In this document: in pieces, positions 32,944-41,048 of the stretch
Numbering within the stretch: position 1 is the first letter of the stretch
Layout of the letters: every line of letters starts with the position of its first letter
Assembly: GCA_035063765.1 (NCBI GenBank)
Contig: JAPSFT010000022.1
Location: forward strand, 1 to 64,000
Direction: 5' to 3'
DNA length: 64,000 bases
DNA from: Deltaproteobacteria bacterium
GTDB lineage: Bacteria; Myxococcota_A; UBA9160; PR03
The notes under the pieces: generated by a model
What the model saw: only the letters and a program-made list of their open reading frames with translations
What the model was told of the DNA's origin: nothing
The model's database searches: none
Position numbers and translations under genes: made by a program

Positions 32944-33726
32944 TCAGTCCGCGGGCGGATCCGGCTTCGGGGCCACGACGAGGGCGTTCGGCACGCCCCA
33001 GGCGCCCTCGATCTCCGCCTCGAACGAGCCCCAGCGCGCGTGGAGCTGGGTCGAGCCCCCGCCGTCGAGGTTGAGGGCGTCGCGGCAGCCGAAGCCGCCG
33101 GCGCCGGGCGGCGCCGCGAGCCGCTGCGCGAGCGCGGTCGCGTCGACGCGCGCCGTGGTGGCGAGCAGGGTGACGTGTTCCTCGCCGATGCAGATCACGG
33201 TGCGCTGGGCGCTCTGCGGCTTGAGCCGCGGAACGGCGCCCGCGACGACGAGACGTGGCAGCCCCTGCACGACGAGCTCGGCGCCCGCGCCGTCCCCGAG
33301 CGCTGTGCCCGGCACGATCGCGGGCCGCCCCCCCTCGAGCACGAACGCCGCCCAGCGCGCGAGCCGGCGCCCCCCGAGCGAGCGGCCGCGGTCGATCACG
33401 AGCCCCATCGTGCGCTCCGCCTCGTCGAAGAAGCTGGCGTTCGTGACGATCGCGTCACCCGCGGGCGCGAGCCCGGCCACGCGCGCGCGTCCCCCGGCCG
33501 CGGGAACGACGCGCAGCTCGACGTCGGCCGGACGGAAGCGGAAGGCGTGCCCCTCGAGCACGCCCTCGAGACGCTGGTGCTCCACACCGCGGCCGAGCGG
33601 AACCCAGGGCTCCACTTCCCCCGCGCGCGCGCGGCCCGCGACGCCCGCCGCCCAGAGCAGCACGACCCCGGCGAGCGCCCGCCCTGCGAGCCGTCGAAGC
33701 AGCCCGCCCACCCCGTGCTGCGCCAC
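32944..33726 (-). CDS. exported NAGPA/DUF2233-type phosphodiester glycosidase-like protein
   Basis: About 260 residues. GTG 33726 gives a signal peptide (RALAGVVLLWAAGVAGRARA) and the domain runs from EPWVPLGRGVEHQRLEG through IVTNASFFDEAERTMGLVIDRG to CRDALNLDGGGSTQLHARWG, the phosphodiester glycosidase landmark (NLDGGGST). Periplasmic glycan-related hydrolysis is expected from the family. A start at 33768 would add Arg-rich sequence. Confidence 0.85.
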   Translation of the reverse strand: MAQHGVGGLLRRLAGRALAGVVLLWAAGVAGRARAGEVEPWVPLGRGVEHQRLEGVLEGHAFRFRPADVELRVVPAAGGRARVAGLAPAGDAIVTNASFFDEAERTMGLVIDRGRSLGGRRLARWAAFVLEGGRPAIVPGTALGDGAGAELVVQGLPRLVVAGAVPRLKPQSAQRTVICIGEEHVTLLATTARVDATALAQRLAAPPGAGGFGCRDALNLDGGGSTQLHARWGSFEAEIEGAWGVPNALVVAPKPDPPAD

Positions 33727-34062
33727 GACGCCTCCCAAACGGGCGCGACTCCTCCCCGCCCCACCCACCGCACCCTAGCGCGCCGGGGACAGTCCCGGCG
33801 ATCCGGCGATTCTCCGGCAACCCGCCGCCTGGTCCTGCGTCGCTGTTCGATGGCGCGGCCAACGGCGGTGTGGTCGTTCGCACGTCTCGCGCTCGTCACG
33901 CAACCCCGGGGCACCGTGATCGCGCAACGCCAAGCGCCGGGTCGGGTGTGTCAGGCGCAGCGCAACGCCCGAACGAGAGGAGAGATCCCGGCCACTCCAT
34001 CCCTTCCGGCCGCCATCCGTCGATTGGCGCTTCCCACACCGCTCGGGTATCCAACCTGGACC

Positions 34063-34139
34063 GCGCCGGTAGCTCAGCTGGATAGAGCACCAGGCTTCGA
34101 ACCTGGGGGTCGGGGGTTCGAATCCCTCCCGGCGCGCCA
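34063..34139 (+). tRNA. tRNA-Arg (anticodon TCG)
   Basis: Acceptor GCGCCGG pairs with CCGGCGC, anticodon stem CCAGG/CCTGG with loop CTTCGAA (TCG), T loop TTCGAAT and encoded CCA at 34137-34139. Its 3' end is followed within 25 nt by integrase-related sequence and about 2.3 kb of broken genes, marking it as an integration site. Confidence 0.97.
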
Positions 34140-34160
34140 GCAACATCTGTAGTTCCAAGT

Positions 34161-34224
34161 ACTTCCGAAGTCGCGTTCTCGGTTCGTGGCTCCGTGACAC
34201 CCGGTGGGTGTCCATGGGGTGCCA
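34161..34224 (-). pseudogene. remnant of an integrase 3' end next to tRNA-Arg
   Basis: These 64 bp align without gaps to 59449-59512, the C-terminal coding part of the tyrosine integrase; about 50 positions are identical by my count. On the minus strand both encode APHG(H/D)(P/S)PGVTE and, further on, NATSEV. Both stretches begin with the palindrome ACTTCCGAAGT. Nothing of the recombinase catalytic domain remains here. I read it as what was left after an element inserted at tRNA-Arg(TCG) and most of its integrase was deleted. Confidence 0.6.
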
Positions 34225-34356
34225 CTGCGAATCCATCGGCTGCGAATTCGTCGCCGATTCGAGGATCTGGCGACTCTCAGGAGGTGCCTCATCGCAACCG
34301 CGCGCGACGCGATGGAGGCGGCTCGGTGGTAGCCAAGCAGGTGGCTCGAGACATCG

Positions 34357-34875
34357 ATGGCAAGGGTGCGCGACGGGCTCGCCACGCGGCAAGCGGTGGA
34401 AACCCGCTGCGCCGCCGCGCGGGAGGGCGTGACCCGGGGATCCGCCGGGTTTCCGGAGAACGCGTCACTCGCGATCCAGGCCCAGGGGTGGGTCTTCCCA
34501 ACCGGGATCATGACGCACGTGCTGTTGGTGGCGGGTTTACGCAATCCCACGGTGCGGCGGCGCTACGAAGCCGCGCGCGATCTCCTGGCGGATCACGACG
34601 GGCTGGACCTGCACGATCGCCTGCTGGAGCTGCTGGGAAGCGAGTGATGGACGACCGGCGTGGCGAATCGCCACCTCGATGCTCTCACGAGGCTCTACGA
34701 TGCGGCGATTCCGGTCGACGCTCCAACGACCCGTTTCGCCTCGAATGTTTCAGCGATCGTGCGGCTGATTTCCATCGACGGCAGCAACGACATGATCCGG
34801 CGCGGGTTCCATCGCGAAGCGGCGTTCTGGCTCGTCGTGGCGGGATCGCGGGGGCTCCAGGAACTGGCGCACGGA
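34357..34875 (+). pseudogene. helical-domain protein broken by an in-frame TGA
   Basis: Two segments in the same frame, 34357-34647 and 34660 to about 34870, look like one helical protein: HVLLVAGLRNPTVRRRYEAARDLLADHDGLDLHDRLLELLGSE, a TGA at 34645-34647, then HLDALTRLYDAAIPVDAPTTRF and DGSNDMIRRGFHREAAFWLVV. The pattern resembles the helical C-terminal part of some nucleotidyltransferases, a low-confidence impression. The reading frame continues past 34875 but is then antisense of the next pseudogene. Confidence 0.35.
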
Positions 34876-35470
34876 TCAGGATCGACGGTGGCGCAGCCCG
34901 GCGAGCGTGCCGGCGGCGGCGAGCGACCCGAGCAGCGTGTCGGGCTCGGGAAGATCCGTCACCGACACCTCCCAGGTCAACGTGTTCAGGTCCGCCATCG
35001 CGCCCGACGAGGCGGCCGAGCAATCGAGGGATCCGGACTCGGCCGGATCGAGCGTGCGCTCGACCTGGAACGTGTAGGTGCCGGCGTCGAGTGGCGTCGC
35101 TCGCGTGTCACCCGCGAGCACGACGCCGTTGTACTGGCAGGCGACGAGCTCGGCCGCGCTGAGCGCACGCGTCGTCGAGACGAAGCCCGTGATCCAGAAC
35201 GTGGTCGGCACCGCCACCTGGAAGTCGATCGACATGACGACGTCGGAACCCGCCGAGGCTGCCGTGCCCAGCGGTGCCGCGGCCGCTCTCGAGGAAGATA
35301 TCCTCGGAGACGTCCGGTGGGTGGAAACCCTTGCTGTCGAGCGGGAAGCCCTGCTCCTCCGCCATGACGCCGGCGTCCTACTCCGCTTGGAGCGTCGAGC
35401 TCGTGAGCTGGGCGCCCGCGCGCGGTGCTGCGAAGGCAAGCGCCAGGTGGCGTGGGCCCGGAACTCCAGC
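34876..35470 (-). pseudogene. PEP-CTERM protein gene, frameshifted
   Basis: The C-terminal half is well preserved: VMSIDFQVAVPTTFWITGFVSTTRAL, ALDAGTYTFQVER-like strands, and DLPEPDTLLGSLAAAGTLAG then RHRRS, a PEP-CTERM tail. The N-terminal part is in other frames: a signal-peptide-like LALAFAAPRAGAQ near 35450, a TAG after LQAE, then EEQGFPLDSKGFHPPDVSEDIFLE near 35350-35290 before the frame changes again. At least two lesions are needed to restore one protein, so it is a pseudogene. Confidence 0.6.
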
Positions 35471-35539
35471 CACTCCGCCTCGGTCACCACAGTCGTTCGG
35501 TCACCTCCGAGACCGCCGTGCGCGAGAGCATCGACTGGC

Positions 35540-35748
35540 GCTGAACTCGTTCGTCGAGAACTCGATCGCCCCGAGAAGACCACGGTGTTCACCGACGCGC
35601 GGGGCTCCTACAAGGCCCTGACCCACCTCGGAATCGACCACCGCCCCTCAGCTACCGCTTCGATCGCCGCTGGCGCGAGGGCGAGCTCTTCCGCTTCGTC
35701 CTGCGCCGCGGCGTTCGTGGCCAGCCGCTTCCCTACCGGAGGAGCTGA
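35540..35748 (+). pseudogene. IS1595-type transposase remnant
   Basis: Contains TTVFTDARGSYKALTHLGIDHRP, typical of the DDE-type catalytic core of IS1595 transposases (D of FTD). A frame change follows into YRFDRRWREGELFRFVLRRG and PLPYRR, the usual C-terminal end of that family. The approximately 60 residues normally between these motifs are missing, so there was an internal deletion plus frameshift. No terminal repeats were found around it. Non-functional. Confidence 0.65.
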
Positions 35749-36350
35749 TGCGACATCGCGGGCGGGTTTGGGCGTGGACGATCTTGCTCGGCCTTGCGGC
35801 GGCTGCGCCCGCGGCGGCGGCGGCGTGATCAACGGCCTGGAGGCGCCGGTTCCCGCGGTTGCGAGCCTTCCCGTCGTGGACGCGCGGACGGGCGACCCGA
35901 TCGACTGGTCTGCCGAGGCGACCGAGCTCGTGCCGGTCGCGACCAGCTCGGGCTTGGAGGTGAGAGCTTTGTGTGGCCGCGCGGACGGTCTCGAACGCGT
36001 GGTCGAGACGAGCGAGAGCTCGAGCGCCAACAAGGCGGTCGAGGTGTCGTGCCCCTCCGGCAAGGTGGCGCTCTCCGGGGGTTCGAGCTCCTCGGCTCGA
36101 CGGCCGGAGTCGGCGTCTACGAGGAGATCGTGGCGTCCCCCGAGCTCCAGGGGCGCGTGCAGCTCGTGGACGTGGTCGCGCTGCTCTCGGGACCCGAGCG
36201 CGACCGCTACGTGCCGGGCTTCGACGCTTCGCGGTACATCGAGACAAGCCACGCGTCGGCCTACGGGTGCTCCGCCATCGCGTCCGTCCTGGACCGCGCG
36301 CTCGGCGAGGCCGAGCGAGGAGGCCTACGGCGCGCGGGGCCGCGACCGGT
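35748..36350 (+). pseudogene. secreted protein gene broken by frameshifts
   Basis: ATG 35748 opens a good signal peptide (MRHRGRVWAWTILLGLAAAA...) that hits TGA at 35826-35828 in a GCG-repeat run. The adjacent frame continues sensibly: NGLEAPVPAVASLPVVDARTG, CPSGKVALSGG, and then after a G5 run near 36077-36081 the next frame gives FELLGSTAGVGVYEEIVASPELQG and RVQLVDVVALLSGPERDRYVPGF. Both shifts occur at homopolymer or short-repeat tracts, so decay or sequencing indels are possible. Confidence 0.5.
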
Positions 36351-36675
36351 AGAGCACGAGCCCGGGCCGCGCCACCGCCGGCCGGAGCGCGAGCCTCCAC
36401 GCCGCGGGCGCCAACACGTCGCTGAATCCGAACCGCTCGCCAGCCGCCGGAGGCTCGAGGCGGTCTGACACCCCCGGAGCACACGCGTCGTTCCCGTCCG
36501 AGCGTCGTTTCCCACGTTGATCCCAAGATCGAGCGTTGCCTCGGCGTGTAGAGTTGCCCGGATGAGCAGGCCCCACGAGAGAATGCGCGCTGCGACGCGC
36601 GGCCGTCGCCTGGCGACAGGCATCGGGCCCTGGCGCGAGACGTGCATCGGAGCGGGGTGTCCCGGAGGGAAGCCG

Positions 36676-38058
36676 ATGTTCCGGCACGCGTGCTCGCTGG
36701 CTGTCGTGACCGTCGCACTCGGGACCGCGCTGGTGGTCGCCTCCTCGGCCGGCACCGTCCCGCGCGTGACGAGCGAGGTCCGCCAGCGCATCGCGGAAGA
36801 GGGCCGAGCGCGCGTCGTCGTCGCCTTCGGTGTTCCTGGATCCCGCGAGCCGATTGCGCTGGCGCGTACCGCCTCCGAGCGGGCGGCGGTTCGCGCGACG
36901 TCCCTGCGCATCCTCGGATGCCTCGCCCCGGGCGAGTTCGAGGTGACCGAGGTGCTCGAGGGCCTCGGCGCGCTCGCGGGCTCCGTCTCGGAGGCCGGCC
37001 TCGCCCACCTGTTCGAGGACCCGGCCGTCTACGCGGTGGGGCTCGACCGGGAGCTGTACCCCGCACTCGCCGAGTCCGTGCCCCTGGTGCGCCTCGCGGC
37101 GCTTCATGCCACCGGCCTGACCGGCACGGGATCGAAGGTGGCCGTCGCCGACGGTGGCGTCGACACGGACCACCCGGACCTCGCCGGAGATCTGGTGGAC
37201 CAGGCATGCTTCTGCTCCACCGAGCCCGTGCCGTGCTGCCCCGACGGCACGTCCCGGCAGACAGGGCCGGGGAGCGCCGAAGACGACGACGGGCACGGCA
37301 CGGCGGTCGCGGGAATCGTCGGCTCGGATGGGCTTGCCGCGCCCGCGGGCGGCGCCCCCTCCGCGAGCGTCGTCGCGGTCAAGCTCAGCGGGAGAGCCAC
37401 GGGGGGCGTCCTGGCCTCGGACGTGCTGGCCGCTGGAGACTGGATACGCCGCGGGCACCCCGATACCGACGCGATCAACCTGAGCTTCGGCAGCCCCGAA
37501 GCGCTCCAGGCGCCTTGCGACGAGTACGATGGCACGACCGCGGTCGGCGCGATCCTGGTTCGGGCGCTGAGGGAACAAGGCATCCTGGTCGTGGTATCGG
37601 CCATGAACGACGGCCGGCCCGACGGGCTCGGGCTTCCCGCCTGCCTCTCCGGCGTGATCGCCGTGGGCGCCACGTACGACGACGGTCCGCGGCTGGACCA
37701 GATGACCGACTTCAGCAACCGCGACGCCGCCATCGCGTTGCTCGCGCCCGGCCACTCGATCGACACGAGCGCGCTCGGAGGAGGCGTGACGACGTTCGGC
37801 GGTACCTCGGCCTCGGCGCCCCTCGTCGCGGCGTGTGCGGCCGTTCTCCGGGAAGCGAAGCCCGACGCGACGGCCGACCAGCTCCGAGCCGCACTCACCA
37901 CCTCACCCACGGTCGTTACCGACGGCGTCACCGGACGACGGTGGCCGCGCCTCGACTGCGAAGCGGCGCTCGTCGCGTTGCCCGAGCCCGGGCCGGCCGT
38001 CCTGCTTCCAGCGGCTGCCCTCGTTCTCCTGCTGATCCGCCACGGGCGGCGCGCGTAG
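36676..38058 (+). CDS. subtilisin-like serine protease with PEP-CTERM tail
   Basis: A 460-residue S8 peptidase: signal peptide, I9-like propeptide (about 30-130), then Asp159 (VAVADGGVDTDH), His207 (DDDGHGTAVAG), oxyanion Asn311 (SAMNDGRPD) and Ser378 (GGTSASAPLVA). Four Cys cluster between Asp and His (ACFCSTEPVPCC). The C-terminus LPEPGPAVLLPAAALVLLLIR with GRR is a PEP-CTERM anchor, so the protease is probably tethered to the envelope or released by processing. ATG 36676 has AGGGAAGCC upstream. Confidence 0.93.
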   Translation: MFRHACSLAVVTVALGTALVVASSAGTVPRVTSEVRQRIAEEGRARVVVAFGVPGSREPIALARTASERAAVRATSLRILGCLAPGEFEVTEVLEGLGALAGSVSEAGLAHLFEDPAVYAVGLDRELYPALAESVPLVRLAALHATGLTGTGSKVAVADGGVDTDHPDLAGDLVDQACFCSTEPVPCCPDGTSRQTGPGSAEDDDGHGTAVAGIVGSDGLAAPAGGAPSASVVAVKLSGRATGGVLASDVLAAGDWIRRGHPDTDAINLSFGSPEALQAPCDEYDGTTAVGAILVRALREQGILVVVSAMNDGRPDGLGLPACLSGVIAVGATYDDGPRLDQMTDFSNRDAAIALLAPGHSIDTSALGGGVTTFGGTSASAPLVAACAAVLREAKPDATADQLRAALTTSPTVVTDGVTGRRWPRLDCEAALVALPEPGPAVLLPAAALVLLLIRHGRRA

Positions 38059-38655
38059 CCCCGGATTCGCCGTCGGCAGCTCGGCCTCGCAGGGGCGAGC
38101 ATGCGGGCCCGGAGCGGCCTCGCTCGTGAGACCTTGGCCCGCGCTTGTCCCGCCGCAAGACGCCCGACGAACGCCCCCCTGGCAGTCTGTAGTCGCTCGG
38201 GGCGAAGACTTCGACCAGCGCAGGTGACCGGCGCGACGTCGGACATCACCGCGCTCGGCACCTGTGCGCGCGAGCGCGTTCTCTGCCGCGGCTGCCGCTC
38301 GGTCGGCGATGGACGCGCTCGTCCTGCCCTGCGACACCCTCGGAGTGCTTTGCCATAACGGGGTTCGGCACCACGCCCGTGCGGACGTACACGAGCGGCC
38401 CGATCGGCCCCCTCGCGAGCGGCTTCGGCTGCTCCGGCTGCCTCGGCCAGCTGCGCAACGCGTACGCGGGCGACGACGAGGACGTGGCCTTCGACGCCGA
38501 CCTGCTCGGCCTCGACGACGACGGCGACGGCCAGCGCGATGTCCCCGGCGACTCCGACGGCTCCGAACCGGCGGACCCGACTTCGGCGCCCCGGGCCCTG
38601 CGCACCGCGACGAGGCGGCGCCCCCGCCCCGGGCGGCCCTGGAGCGGCCCGCGCC
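38059..38655. other. 597 bp gap with one possible gene remnant
   Basis: No intact gene is supported. The plus strand from about 38380 to 38585 reads GPIGPLASGFGCSGCLGQLRNAYAGDDEDVAFDADLLGLDDDGDGQRD, with a Ca-loop-like DDDGDG stretch, which may be a decayed fragment of an exported protein. It has no start context and runs into low-complexity Arg-rich sequence. Nothing convincing is seen in 38059-38300. Confidence 0.35.
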
Positions 38656-39186
38656 TCAGGCCGGGTGCGAGTCGATCAGCACGGCGACGAGGACCGCCGG
38701 CTCGTCCGAGCGGTTGGCCCAACCGTGCATGCAGCCCTTCTGGACGACGACGTCGCCGGGCCGTAGCAGCACGTCGCGGCCCTCGGAGAGCGCCCACAGC
38801 TCGCCCGACGCGAGCACGAAGTAGTTCAGCGTGTCGGTCTTGTGCATGGTCGGGCTCTTCGCCGAGCGCAGGTACTCGAGGCTCGGCACGTGCACGCTGT
38901 GGATCGCCTGGTGGTACGCGACCATCATCTCGGGCGTGACCTCCGGCATCTCCCTTGCGGGCGGGAACTTGAGCACGCGGAAGATCGCGCCGCCGTCCGG
39001 GGGCTCGTGATACATCGCCTGGTCGGCGACAGGGTCGGCCGGGTCGGACAGGTCGGCGGGGGTCTCGTCGTTGCGCCAGAGCTCCTGGCTCTGCAGGCCC
39101 GGCGCGGCGAGCTTCGCGGACAGATCGGTCTCGTCGACGACGTCCGAGAGCCCGTCGGGGCGGTTGGCCATCACGTAGCGCTTCAT
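38656..39186 (-). CDS. cupin-domain protein
   Basis: A 176-residue protein with a C-terminal cupin barrel: HKTDTLNYFVLASGELWALSEGRDVLLRPGDVVVQKGCMHGWANRSDEPAVLVAVLIDSHPA. The first-motif His/Glu set is partly changed (LNYFVLASGELW), so metal binding is not assured. The start overlaps the upstream FAH-family gene (ATGA at 39183-39186). Together they look like a small catabolic unit under the TetR gene. Confidence 0.87.
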   Translation of the reverse strand: MKRYVMANRPDGLSDVVDETDLSAKLAAPGLQSQELWRNDETPADLSDPADPVADQAMYHEPPDGGAIFRVLKFPPAREMPEVTPEMMVAYHQAIHSVHVPSLEYLRSAKSPTMHKTDTLNYFVLASGELWALSEGRDVLLRPGDVVVQKGCMHGWANRSDEPAVLVAVLIDSHPA

Positions 39187-40151
39187 CGCTGCTCCTCCGG
39201 CGCGCCCCGCCCGGGTAGCAGGACGCGGGTGCGCAGCACGCCGATGCCATCGACCTCGAACTCGACGACGTCGCCGTGCTCCAGGAACTCGCCGCGCTCG
39301 AGCCCGCAACCCCCGCCGACGGTGCCCGAGCAGAGGATCTCGCCCGGATGGAGCGTCTCGTCGCGCGAGACGTAGGCAATCAGCTCGGCGAACGAGAGCG
39401 ACATGCTCGCGCTCGAGCCCTCGGAGCGCAGCTCGCCGTTCACGCGGACGCGCATGGCCGCTCGGGTCTCGTCGAACTCGTCGGCCGTCACGATGCAGGG
39501 GCCGAGGACGTTCGCGCCGTCGAAATCCTTCGACTTGGTCGGACCGAGCATTCCGGGCATCTCGAGCATCTGCTGGTCGCGAGCGGAGAGGTCGTTGAAG
39601 ATCGAGAAGCCGAACACGTGCTCGCGCGCCCGATCGGCTCGGATGTCCCTGCCGCGCGTTCCGATCACCGCCGCGAGCTCGAGCTCGTAGTCCATCAGCT
39701 TCGAGTACGAGGGCCAGGTGACGTCTGCGTCCGGTCCGACCACGGCGAAGCGGTTCGCCTTGTAGTAGATCGGCCGCTCGCGGAAGGTGGCGTGCATCGC
39801 GGCCTGGGCCGGAGGCACGGATCCCGTCGCCGCCTTCGCCCGCTCCATCAGCGCGGTCAGGTGCTCCTCGAAGCAGAGGCAGTCGCGGATCTGCTCGGGG
39901 CGGGGGAGGGGCGCGAGCAGCCGCGTGCCGGCGAGGGGGAGCAGCTCGAGCCGCGCCGGTTCTGCGAGCAGCCGCCGCAGCGCGGAGAGCGCCGCCGGGC
40001 CGGCCTCGATCAGCGCCTGCATCGAGGCGAAGGCGGGCTCGGGCGAGCCGCCCCTCTGGCGCACGCTCGCGGCGACGTCGACCACGCTGTCGCCCCCGCG
40101 GAGCGCTCCGAGGCGCTCGCTGCCGTCGCGGTGGAACGTGACGAGCTTCAT
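39183..40151 (-). CDS. fumarylacetoacetate hydrolase-family protein
   Basis: A 322-residue FAH-family enzyme: PIYYKANRFAVVGPDADVTWPSYSKLMDYELELAAVIG carries the metal-binding Glu pair, followed by FGFSIFNDLSARDQQM, KSKDFDGANVLGPCIVT, and LHPGEILCSGTVGGGCGLERGEFLEHGDVVEFEVDGIGVL. The family cleaves C-C bonds in beta-keto acids or hydrates/decarboxylates oxo-acids in aromatic-catabolic pathways. First gene after a readable promoter; cotranscribed with the cupin gene. Confidence 0.92.
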   Translation of the reverse strand: MKLVTFHRDGSERLGALRGGDSVVDVAASVRQRGGSPEPAFASMQALIEAGPAALSALRRLLAEPARLELLPLAGTRLLAPLPRPEQIRDCLCFEEHLTALMERAKAATGSVPPAQAAMHATFRERPIYYKANRFAVVGPDADVTWPSYSKLMDYELELAAVIGTRGRDIRADRAREHVFGFSIFNDLSARDQQMLEMPGMLGPTKSKDFDGANVLGPCIVTADEFDETRAAMRVRVNGELRSEGSSASMSLSFAELIAYVSRDETLHPGEILCSGTVGGGCGLERGEFLEHGDVVEFEVDGIGVLRTRVLLPGRGAPEEQR

Positions 40152-40187
40152 CGGTCGACTCCCGGGCCGCTCTCACGCGGCGCCATG

Positions 40188-40222
40188 GTGGTACTATAAC
40201 GAGAGTTTTGGTACCACGTCAA
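40188..40222 (-). promoter_or_regulatory. sigma70 promoter overlapped by an inverted-repeat operator
   Basis: Minus-strand -35 TTGACG (40222-40217) and -10 TATAGT (40198-40193) with an 18 nt spacer, 42 nt before the FAH-family start. The inverted repeat GTGGTAC (40188-40194) / GTACCAC (40211-40217) covers both promoter elements, so a bound repressor would block polymerase. The TetR-family gene lies just upstream, the obvious candidate regulator. Confidence 0.7.
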
Positions 40223-40335
40223 GCCGGGCGATGCAGCTCTCTCCGATTCGGCAGAAGCCCGAAGGGGACGCTTCCCGACCGGCTCGCGGACGCCTCTGCC
40301 GGGTCCGGGAGCAGAGTGCAGGTACCGGAGAAGCC

Positions 40336-40977
40336 TCAGCGTTTTCCCCGGTCGGAACGCCCCGGGCGGCGCTCCGGGAGGAACAATCCGTGGAGCAGGA
40401 GCTCGTAGAGCTCGGCGAAGGCCTCGCTGAAGCGCAGCCGCGCCTCGGCCAGGAAGGCCGGGTCGTTGATGCGGGTGATGGTGACGAGCAGCATCTCGGC
40501 CACGAGGTGCGAATGGAGCGGCCGGAAGCTGCCCCGGGCGATCCCCTCCTCGACCAGCTCGCGCAGGAAGCGCACGCGCTCGCGCTGGTGCGCCTCGAGC
40601 AGGGCGCGCGCGGGCGCGAAGGCCTGGACGTCGGCGACGAACGCCGAGCTGGCCTTGCGCGACTCGCTGACGCCGGGCTCGAGGAAGGCGGCGATTCGCT
40701 CCTGGGGTGCCTCGTGGGTGAGCGCCCCCTGCCAGCCGAGCTGGCGCACCCGCTCGAGCCAGCGGCGCACGACGAGGAGGAAGATCCGCTCCTTGCTCGG
40801 GGCGATCTCGTAGAGCGTTCGCCGCGAGCAGCGCAGGGCCGAAGCGAGGGTCTCGACGGTCGTGGCTCGCAGGCCCGCCCCGAGGAAGTGCGCCTCGAGG
40901 GCGTCGAGCAGCGCCTCGCGGTCTCGGCGCGGGGGCGTGCGCTGCCCTCGCGCCTTCGGTCTGCTCGCGCCCGCCAC
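40336..40977 (-). CDS. TetR-family transcriptional regulator
   Basis: About 213 residues from GTG 40977. N-terminal HTH: DALEAHFLGAGLRATTVETLASALRCSRRTLYEIAPSKERIFLLVVRRW, the TetR DNA-binding domain. The remaining helices form a ligand pocket. The gene is upstream of the FAH/cupin unit in the same direction, with the operator-promoter at 40188-40222 in between, and divergent from the acyl-CoA ligase gene. It may therefore control one or both; the ligand could be an acyl-CoA or aromatic acid. Confidence 0.9.
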   Translation of the reverse strand: MAGASRPKARGQRTPPRRDREALLDALEAHFLGAGLRATTVETLASALRCSRRTLYEIAPSKERIFLLVVRRWLERVRQLGWQGALTHEAPQERIAAFLEPGVSESRKASSAFVADVQAFAPARALLEAHQRERVRFLRELVEEGIARGSFRPLHSHLVAEMLLVTITRINDPAFLAEARLRFSEAFAELYELLLHGLFLPERRPGRSDRGKR

Positions 40978-41048
40978 GCCGGGTTCCCTCCGCCCGGGCG
41001 ACGCTACCAGACGGCGGCCGCGGCGCGCCCGGCCGGGGCGCGGCTCGC

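Noticed and set aside
33896-34225. Minus-strand frame containing GGIRTPDPQVRSLVLYPAEL
   Set aside because: This is translation of the antisense of tRNA-Arg, a well-known annotation artefact. Only its APHG..PGVTE part is kept, as an integrase remnant.
34660-35367. Single 235-residue gene
   Set aside because: Only the first about 70 residues look protein-like; the rest is antisense of the PEP-CTERM pseudogene.
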